Source: a virus. From it: a stretch of 30,637 nucleotides of DNA. A program made the position numbers and the translations under genes. Each line of letters opens with the position of its first letter. Position 1 is the stretch's first letter. Location: the IMG/VR virus record IMGVR_UViG_3300021178_000033, positions 1-30,637 of that record, one strand, 5' to 3'. Below, piece after piece: positions 12,718-16,743 of the stretch. The notes beneath the pieces were generated by a model. That model ran no database searches. It was not told the origin of the DNA and worked only from the letters and a program-made list of their open reading frames with translations.

Positions 12718-13080
12718 ATGAGCGGTAGGCAAGATCAGGGTGTTCGGCAAATTCATCCCAAGTCCCTTGCCCTAATAGGCGATGAGGCGTGTCTGGAAAT
12801 GTTGGCTCTTGCACGAGACTTGCGCAGCGGCGCTGTGCCGCCGGAAGACTATAATCAGACTCGGTTAGGTTACCGGTGCGGAGCGTCATGCTGCATTGCA
12901 GGGCATTTGAGACGACGGCTGTCTTGGGAAACATACGCGAAGATAAGAGGTGGTTGGGTTGCATGCGACAACGGGATTGTGGATTTGTTTGCGTCATACC
13001 ATCCGTCTGATCCACACTTAGCCGCCGATGCGATCGAGCGGTTTGTGTTCGATTGTTCTGATGAACCTTGGAAAGTTTGA
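12718..13080 (+). CDS. hypothetical protein
   Basis: ATG 12718 has AGGGA eight bases upstream; ATG 12709 overlaps that site and is less likely. The 120-residue product starts MSGRQDQGVRQIHPKSLALI and has a central YRCGASCCIAGHLRRRL, a Cys-rich motif seen in small phage proteins of unknown function, then DAIERFVFDCSDEPWKV at the end. The stop codon abuts the first base of the initiator-like tRNA at 13081, so it is co-transcribed with the tRNAs. Confidence 0.6.
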   Translation: MSGRQDQGVRQIHPKSLALIGDEACLEMLALARDLRSGAVPPEDYNQTRLGYRCGASCCIAGHLRRRLSWETYAKIRGGWVACDNGIVDLFASYHPSDPHLAADAIERFVFDCSDEPWKV

Positions 13081-13155
13081 TGCGGGGTGGAGCAGCGGCA
13101 GCTCGTTCGGCTCATAACCGAAAGGTCGGCGGTTCGAGTCCGCCTCCCGCTTCCA
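13081..13155 (+). tRNA. tRNA-Met(CAT), initiator-like
   Basis: Acceptor TGCGGGG with TCCCGCT leaves position 1-72 unpaired (T-T), the defining feature of bacterial initiator tRNA. The D stem GAGC/GCTC contains A11-T24, also initiator-like. Anticodon stem TTCGG/CCGAA around CTCATAA, anticodon CAT at 13113-13115. Only two of the three initiator G-C pairs are kept: 29-41 is C-G rather than G-C. Canonical T arm GGCGG-TTCGAGT-CCGCC, discriminator T and encoded CCA. A phage-encoded initiator-like tRNA is unusual. Confidence 0.9.
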
Positions 13156-13161
13156 AGTCTA

Positions 13162-13248
13162 GGGCGAGTATGCAAGCGGCCAAAGCAGCTTGACTGTAAA
13201 TCAAGTCCCTTCGGGGTTCGGAGGTTCGAATCCATCCCTCGCCCACCA
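13162..13248 (+). tRNA. tRNA-Tyr(GTA)
   Basis: Acceptor GGGCGAG (13162-13168) pairs perfectly with CTCGCCC; discriminator A and CCA to 13248. T8-A9, D loop with AAGCGGCCAAA as in bacterial tyrosine tRNAs, anticodon stem CTTGA/TCAAG around CTGTAAA (GTA at 13196-13198), and a long class II variable arm (TCCC-TTC-GGGG). The T stem is GGAGG with CC-A-TCC, so one extra A bulges from the 3' strand. That bulge is odd, otherwise the gene is canonical. Confidence 0.9.
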
Positions 13249-13265
13249 ATTCTGAGGAAGCCAAA

Positions 13266-13484
13266 ATGGCGAAGATTGCCAAGTTCACAAGATGGGGCAT
13301 TACGCTTGAGCCCGGCGAGTCACCGTTCATGGTAGATATCGTGGCATCGCATGTCTTTGCGATGACGTTCTACCCTAAGTCTTCCTACGGCCCGAGAACC
13401 GAGATCATGTCTCCCCAAGGCTCGTGCATCTCTGTCTGTGAGACGCCGGGGCAGGTCACGGCAGCGCTGGGGCTTGATAAATAA
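13266..13484 (+). CDS. small hypothetical protein between tRNA genes
   Basis: Good GAGGAAG ribosome-binding site, ATG 13266, 72 residues starting MAKIAKFTRWGITLEPGESP. Beta-rich looking, with two cysteines (GSCISVCETPG). It stops three bases before the tRNA-Phe-like gene. No family recognised. Confidence 0.6.
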   Translation: MAKIAKFTRWGITLEPGESPFMVDIVASHVFAMTFYPKSSYGPRTEIMSPQGSCISVCETPGQVTAALGLDK

Positions 13485-13487
13485 TAC

Positions 13488-13560
13488 GCCTCGTAAGCTA
13501 ATCTGGTGAAAGCGCCGCGCTGAAGACGCGGAGAGCATCGATCGAAACGATGACGAGGCC
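13488..13560 (+). tRNA. tRNA-Phe(GAA), atypical
   Basis: Acceptor GCCTCGT (13488-13494) pairs perfectly with ACGAGGC (13553-13559). D arm GCT...AGC has CTGGTG in the loop. Anticodon stem CCGCG/CGCGG around CTGAAGA, anticodon GAA at 13522-13524. T stem CATCG/CGATG is perfect, but the loop is ATCGAAA, with A54 instead of T54; position 8 is A, not T. Discriminator C, no encoded CCA. Real cloverleaf geometry but several unusual invariant positions. The IS begins 24 bases downstream. Confidence 0.65.
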
Positions 13561-13575
13561 TTGCAAGCTGGCACC

Positions 13576-13583
13576 AATTAATA
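13576..13583 (+). repeat. left target-site duplication of the IS
   Basis: AATTAATA directly precedes the left inverted repeat and is exactly repeated at 15422-15429 directly after the right inverted repeat. Eight bases is the duplication length typical of the IS1595 family. Confidence 0.95.
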
Positions 13584-13607
13584 GGGATTTATATACTTGA
13601 CTCCATC
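13584..13607 (+). repeat. left terminal inverted repeat of the IS
   Basis: GGGATTTATATACTTGACTC and four more bases; the reverse complement of 15398-15421 with mismatches at two positions. The inner part supplies a promoter -35 hexamer. Confidence 0.93.
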
Positions 13608-13625
13608 CTCGTTTCGGGCTAGATT
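13597..13625 (+). promoter_or_regulatory. candidate transposase promoter
   Basis: TTGACT (13597-13602) lies inside the left inverted repeat, 17 bases before TAGATT (13620-13625). Transposase ATG is 13654. Overlap of promoter and repeat would let transposase binding repress its own transcription. Confidence 0.5.
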
Positions 13626-13653
13626 TTCGCCAGAAATTGAGGGAGATCGGGTC

Positions 13654-14580
13654 ATGTCCAAGTCCACCATTTCGACGTTCGAACTGTTCAAGAGGTTCCC
13701 GGACCAAGAAGCCGCGCGAGTCTACATTGAAGGTCGGTTGTGGCCGGCCGGCCCCAAGTGTCCTGTCTGCGGTCTCGGCGAGCGCATTTCGGTCAGGACA
13801 GGCAAGCCGGGCTTTTACCAGTGCGTCCAATGCAAGGAGGATTTCACTGTTCGCACTGGGACGATTTTCGAGCGTAGCCATGTCCCGTTGCACAAATGGC
13901 TTTACGCCATGTACCTGCTTGTGACGGCCCGCAAGGGCATATCGTCCATGCAACTCGCCAAGGAAATCGGGATCACGCAAAAGTCGGCTTGGTTCGTTCT
14001 GCACCGCCTGCGAGAAGCGTGCGGCGGTGACTTGACTATGCTTCAAGGGCTGATCGAAATTGATGAAACCTATGTCGGCGGGATCGAGGCCAACAAGCAC
14101 GAACACAAGAAGCTGAAAGCTGGGCGCGGCGCGGTAGGCAAGACGGCCGTCCTGGGGATGCGCGAGCGCGGGGGGCGGACCAAGGCGTTCACGCTCGCCA
14201 ACACGGACGCACAGACAATCCAAGACGTGATCGTGCAAAACGCCGCAGTCGGCTCGATGCTCCACACCGATGAGCATGGCGCTTACCGGGATATCGGCGG
14301 ACTGTTCTTCAAGCACGAAAGCATCAATCACAGCGCGGGCGAATTTGTTCGCGACGGCGTGACCACCAACTCGATTGAGAGCGTGTTCGCGGTTCTGAAA
14401 CGCGGGCTTGTTGGCGTCTATCACCATGTCACGCCGAAGCACCTCGGCCGCTATGTCGATGAATTTGCCTTCCGCTTGAACGAAGGCAATGTGGCGCGGC
14501 ATACGTTGGACCGCCTCGACAGTTTCGTTGACGGCGTTGCTGGCAAGCGGCTGACATACAAGGAACCGTCCGGTGGATAA
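13654..14580 (+). CDS. tnp: IS1595-family (ISXO2-like) DDE transposase
   Basis: A 308-residue transposase from ATG 13654 (a frame to 13597 runs into the inverted repeat). N-terminal zinc ribbon CPVC (Cys36, Cys39) and CVQC (Cys57, Cys60); an HTH-like region MQLAKEIGITQKSAWFVLHR; then the catalytic core with IEIDETYVGG (Asp137), MLHTDEHGAY (Asp206) and TNSIESVFAVLKRG (Glu242), with a normal lysine-rich stretch after the first Asp. All catalytic residues are present, so it is probably active. It acts on the 24-bp terminal repeats. Overlaps the passenger gene by eight bases. Confidence 0.93.
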   Translation: MSKSTISTFELFKRFPDQEAARVYIEGRLWPAGPKCPVCGLGERISVRTGKPGFYQCVQCKEDFTVRTGTIFERSHVPLHKWLYAMYLLVTARKGISSMQLAKEIGITQKSAWFVLHRLREACGGDLTMLQGLIEIDETYVGGIEANKHEHKKLKAGRGAVGKTAVLGMRERGGRTKAFTLANTDAQTIQDVIVQNAAVGSMLHTDEHGAYRDIGGLFFKHESINHSAGEFVRDGVTTNSIESVFAVLKRGLVGVYHHVTPKHLGRYVDEFAFRLNEGNVARHTLDRLDSFVDGVAGKRLTYKEPSGG

Positions 14581-15391
14581 TCCGTATTTTCTTGGCGCGC
14601 GCGCGTGTGTGTCTTTTTCGGGAGGACGCACAAGCGGATTCATGCTGCGGAAAATCGTCGATGCCCATGGCGGCACACTGCCGGATTACGTGCTGCCGCT
14701 CTTTGCGAATACTGGCAAAGAGCGCGAGGAAACGCTTCGATTCGTCCATGACTGCGGAACTAATTGGGGGGTGAAAATCCATTGGGTTGAATGGCGCGAT
14801 ACGGCGGAAGGCTTCGAGGAAGTCGGATACAACTCGGCCAGTAGGCGTGGCGAGCCGTTTGGCGCTCTGATCGCCAAGAAGAAAATGCCGCCCAATTGGC
14901 AGGCTCGTTTCTGTACGGAGTTCTTGAAGGTCCGCGCCATGGATGCGTTCATGACATCGCGCGGCTGGGCTCCATGCACCTATACCGTGGTCATAGGGCT
15001 TCGTTACGATGAAGGTCTTCGCATCTTCAAGATGCTTGAACGGAACGAGCGGGACGGTCGCCAGTGCATTGCGCCGATGTCTAAAGCGAAGGTGACGGAA
15101 CCCGACGTTCTCAGATTTTGGGGCGCGCAGCCTTTCGACCTCGCCTTGGAACCCGGAGAAGGCAATTGCGATCTTTGCTTTCTCAAGTCGCGAGGCTGTC
15201 GGAAAGAATTGATACGGCGACGGCCCGGTGCCGTGCAGTGGTGGAAAGATGCCGAGCAATCCGTCAACGGCTGGTTTGACCGCCGAGACAGCTACGCGGA
15301 TTTGGAGGCCGAGGTTCATCGATCACCCGACCTCTTTGGACCGCTTACGGTTGAGCATGACGCCGAATGTGGCTTGATATGCCAGTCTTGA
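14573..15391 (+). CDS. PP-loop ATPase (PAPS reductase-like), IS passenger
   Basis: A 272-residue protein starting at GTG 14573 and overlapping the transposase stop. SFSGGRTSG (Ser16 to Ser21) is the PP-loop that binds ATP pyrophosphate; VLPLFANTGKEREETLRFVH follows, as in PAPS reductase/DndC-type proteins. Later come KKKMPPNWQARFCTEFLKVR, VVIGLRYDEGLR and a CDLCFLKSRGC cluster that could hold metal. Family members adenylate or sulfurate nucleotides or other substrates; the reaction here is unknown. Being inside the inverted repeats it travels with the IS, where passenger genes are known in this IS family. It could offer host or phage DNA/RNA modification, which is speculation. Confidence 0.82.
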   Translation: MDNPYFLGARACVSFSGGRTSGFMLRKIVDAHGGTLPDYVLPLFANTGKEREETLRFVHDCGTNWGVKIHWVEWRDTAEGFEEVGYNSASRRGEPFGALIAKKKMPPNWQARFCTEFLKVRAMDAFMTSRGWAPCTYTVVIGLRYDEGLRIFKMLERNERDGRQCIAPMSKAKVTEPDVLRFWGAQPFDLALEPGEGNCDLCFLKSRGCRKELIRRRPGAVQWWKDAEQSVNGWFDRRDSYADLEAEVHRSPDLFGPLTVEHDAECGLICQS

Positions 15392-15397
15392 CGAGCC

Positions 15398-15421
15398 GAT
15401 GGACTCATGTATATAAATCCC
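15398..15421 (-). repeat. right terminal inverted repeat of the IS
   Basis: On the - strand it reads GGGATTTATATACATGAGTC and four more bases, matching the left repeat with two mismatches. It is followed immediately by the second AATTAATA. Confidence 0.93.
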
Positions 15422-15429
15422 AATTAATA
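15422..15429 (+). repeat. right target-site duplication of the IS
   Basis: AATTAATA, identical to 13576-13583. Removing the IS and one copy restores a continuous spacer between the tRNA-Phe-like gene and the gene at 15443. Confidence 0.95.
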
Positions 15430-15442
15430 AGGGAAGCAAACG

Positions 15443-15637
15443 ATGTGTCCAGAACTGGCTTATGGTCCGCTGTCATTGCTAGCGTTTATGCTTGGCATGG
15501 CGATTATTATCGGCGTTCTTGCAAACGCTGAGAGACAAGAGAGGCGTGATGCGCACGTATCCCCCTCGGCTACGAACCGAGACAAAGGTAACAGGAAGGA
15601 AGATGGGGGGGCAACTCCTCCCGTGCGCGCCAACTAG
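15443..15637 (+). CDS. small membrane protein, tail overlapping a tRNA-like gene
   Basis: GGGAAG precedes ATG 15443. Sixty-four residues; MCPELAYGPLSLLAFMLGMA and the next ten residues form one membrane helix, then a charged, low-complexity tail. From codon 37 onwards the coding region coincides with a tRNA-Arg-like element (15551-15632), so the tail may be accidental. The IS ended 21 bases upstream. Confidence 0.5.
   Translation: MCPELAYGPLSLLAFMLGMAIIIGVLANAERQERRDAHVSPSATNRDKGNRKEDGGATPPVRAN
15551..15632 (+). tRNA. tRNA-Arg(ACG)-like element without a D arm
   Basis: GCGCACG (15551-15557) pairs perfectly with CGTGCGC (15622-15628), followed by discriminator G and CCA (15630-15632). Anticodon stem CTCGG/CCGAG is perfect around CTACGAA, anticodon ACG at 15572-15574. 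T stem GGGGG/CCTCC closes a seven-base loop, GGCAACT. Only seven bases (TATCCCC) separate acceptor and anticodon stems, leaving no room for a D arm, while 23 bases sit where a 4-5 base variable region is expected. Three perfect stems plus CCA make chance unlikely; function as a tRNA is doubtful. Confidence 0.5.
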
Positions 15638-15650
15638 TCGGAGTTCGAAG

Positions 15651-15728
15651 GGAGATCGCCATATGAAAACGGTATATGATGGCTCTCATAAGGCCATGAG
15701 CCGGGATCGTCACCCGGACGCGCCACCA
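15651..15728 (+). tRNA. tRNA-Met(CAT)-like element with broken acceptor stem
   Basis: D-arm-like CATA/TATG with CGG in the loop (15660-15678), anticodon stem TGGCT/GGCCA around CTCATAA (anticodon CAT, 15687-15689), perfect T stem CCGGG/CCCGG with loop ATCGTCA, and A-CCA at the 3' end (15725-15728). The expected 5' acceptor strand is GGAGATC against ACGCGCC, only three of seven paired. Probably a degenerate tRNA or tRNA-like element. The A54 of its T loop is shared with the tRNA-Phe-like gene. A 24-codon frame from 15663 with GGGAG upstream is an alternative reading. Confidence 0.35.
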
Positions 15729-15967
15729 TGCCATTGACCTGGCGCGTGAATGGTGCCATCTATTGCGATATGGCAATTCGCCCTAAGCCTTGGCGCGTAA
15801 GGGTCATGCGCAAGATTGAGGCTTTCGTTGATGTTGAGGCCACCGATGTGGCCGATGCCGAGACGAAGGCTTCTCATGTCCCGGGGGTGGTGCACGTCTT
15901 CCCCAAGTCTGCACATCCCGTTGAGGTGAAGCTGTTCCCAGAGCATCAGGCAGTTGTGGAGGATTAG
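15728..15967 (+). CDS. small hypothetical protein
   Basis: Seventy-nine residues starting MPLTWRVNGAIYCDMAIRPK, with a basic first half (KPWRVRVMRK) and the segment FVDVEATDVADAETKASHV, a beta-alpha pattern. Its ATG begins on the last base of the CCA of the Met-like element. TAG is followed directly by the next ATG. No family recognised. Confidence 0.55.
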   Translation: MPLTWRVNGAIYCDMAIRPKPWRVRVMRKIEAFVDVEATDVADAETKASHVPGVVHVFPKSAHPVEVKLFPEHQAVVED

Positions 15968-16261
15968 ATGAAGCTGTTTGAGGCTTTCGATGGGTACATT
16001 TTTAGCTTTGGGTTCGACATGGTCCAGCGTAAGCCTGATCCGCATCGGATTTGCTGGTGCGATCCGAACGATAGGTCTTGGAGTCCAAGGCCGACAAATC
16101 TTGCTGGATCTATTTTTTGCGAGATGTTGACATTCCAACCGGAATTTGTCCGTCAGGTTAGTGGTTGCGTCGTTGCATATCAGCCAGGGTTGTGCTTTGA
16201 GTTGTATAACGTTGGTCCGCCGGACGTTTGGCGGTTGCACCCGTTGCGAGCGGAGGATTGA
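15968..16261 (+). CDS. hypothetical protein, 97 residues
   Basis: Starts MKLFEAFDGYIFSFGFDMVQ immediately after the previous stop. Aromatic and Cys-containing (ICWCDPNDRSW, IFCEM, GCVVAYQPGLC), probably a compact single domain. The stop TGA is followed directly by the ATG of the KTSC gene. No family recognised. Confidence 0.6.
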   Translation: MKLFEAFDGYIFSFGFDMVQRKPDPHRICWCDPNDRSWSPRPTNLAGSIFCEMLTFQPEFVRQVSGCVVAYQPGLCFELYNVGPPDVWRLHPLRAED

Positions 16262-16471
16262 ATGGAACGTAAGGATGTGGTGTCAAGCAACATCAAAAGC
16301 ATAGGCTATGACGCCGAGTCTCAGACGGTCGAGGTGGAGTTCAAGAACGGCGGCATCTACCAGCACCACGACGTTCCACAGGAAGCCTACGACGGCCTGA
16401 TGGCGGCGAAGTCGAAGGGTGGACACTACGCCGGCACGATCCGCGGCAAGTTCAAGCATACGAAGGTTTGA
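16262..16471 (+). CDS. KTSC-domain protein
   Basis: Sixty-nine residues. SSNIKSIGYDAESQTVEVEF, then FKNGGIYQHHDVPQEAYDGL and the Gly/Lys-rich end (GTIRGKFKHTKV) match the KTSC domain, a small beta-sheet domain found in phage and bacterial proteins and named after its conserved Lys-Thr-Ser-Cys region. Family function is poorly defined; nucleic-acid binding has been proposed. Complete length for a stand-alone domain. Confidence 0.88.
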   Translation: MERKDVVSSNIKSIGYDAESQTVEVEFKNGGIYQHHDVPQEAYDGLMAAKSKGGHYAGTIRGKFKHTKV

Positions 16472-16475
16472 GGCG

Positions 16476-16643
16476 ATGGCCACGACAACGGTACGCGACA
16501 TAGAGGCTCGCAAGGCTTTCGAGAAGTCGATCAGGGAAATGGCCGAGCAAACAATTGCGCAATTCGGGTCTGGCGAGGTCAGCGTGATCGAGCGTTGTCT
16601 CGGCAGCGATCAGCGTGCGGACTACGGCACCGCCGGAAGGTGA
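16476..16643 (+). CDS. small hypothetical protein, 55 residues
   Basis: ATG 16476 follows GAGGC and the KTSC stop by four bases. The product starts MATTTVRDIEARKAFEKSIR, a helical N-terminal half, then a short polar tail. The frame is open back to 16419, but that overlaps the KTSC gene. Last gene before the portal. Confidence 0.5.
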   Translation: MATTTVRDIEARKAFEKSIREMAEQTIAQFGSGEVSVIERCLGSDQRADYGTAGR

Positions 16644-16670
16644 GTGCGGCAACCGCGCAGGGATGATTTG

Positions 16671-16682
16671 CTAAAGTAGTCA
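16671..16682 (+). repeat. 12-base repeat upstream of the portal gene, copy 1
   Basis: CTAAAGTAGTCA here is repeated exactly at 25304-25315. Both copies lie in the two largest gaps between + strand genes of the structural module, ahead of the portal and the decoration-like gene. It may be a shared late-promoter or regulator site. Confidence 0.4.
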
Positions 16683-16723
16683 GATAATAGCTAAAGGTAA
16701 TGATCTTCTAACGGCTTAAGCTG

Positions 16724-16743
16724 TCGGGTATGGTCCTACCCGA
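16724..16743 (+). promoter_or_regulatory. hairpin at the portal start codon
   Basis: TCGGGTA (16724-16730) pairs perfectly with TACCCGA (16737-16743), loop TGGTCC. The last base of the stem is the A of the portal ATG, and no Shine-Dalgarno sequence is visible, so folding should control initiation. Confidence 0.5.

Larger units (their letters stand above)
13584..15421 (+). mobile_element. IS1595-family insertion sequence with passenger gene
   Basis: A complete 1838-bp element. Terminal inverted repeats of 24 bp (13584-13607 and 15398-15421) start GGGATTTATATAC and differ at two positions. An 8-bp direct repeat AATTAATA flanks it. It carries a DDE transposase and a PP-loop ATPase gene overlapping it by eight bases. 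It inserted between the tRNA-Phe-like gene and the membrane-protein gene at 15443, leaving the latter's ribosome-binding site intact. The exact repeats imply recent insertion. Confidence 0.93.

Noticed and set aside
13498-14676. Long reverse-strand frame (392 codons)
   Set aside because: It is antisense to the transposase gene, which has full catalytic motifs; the reverse product has no recognisable domain.
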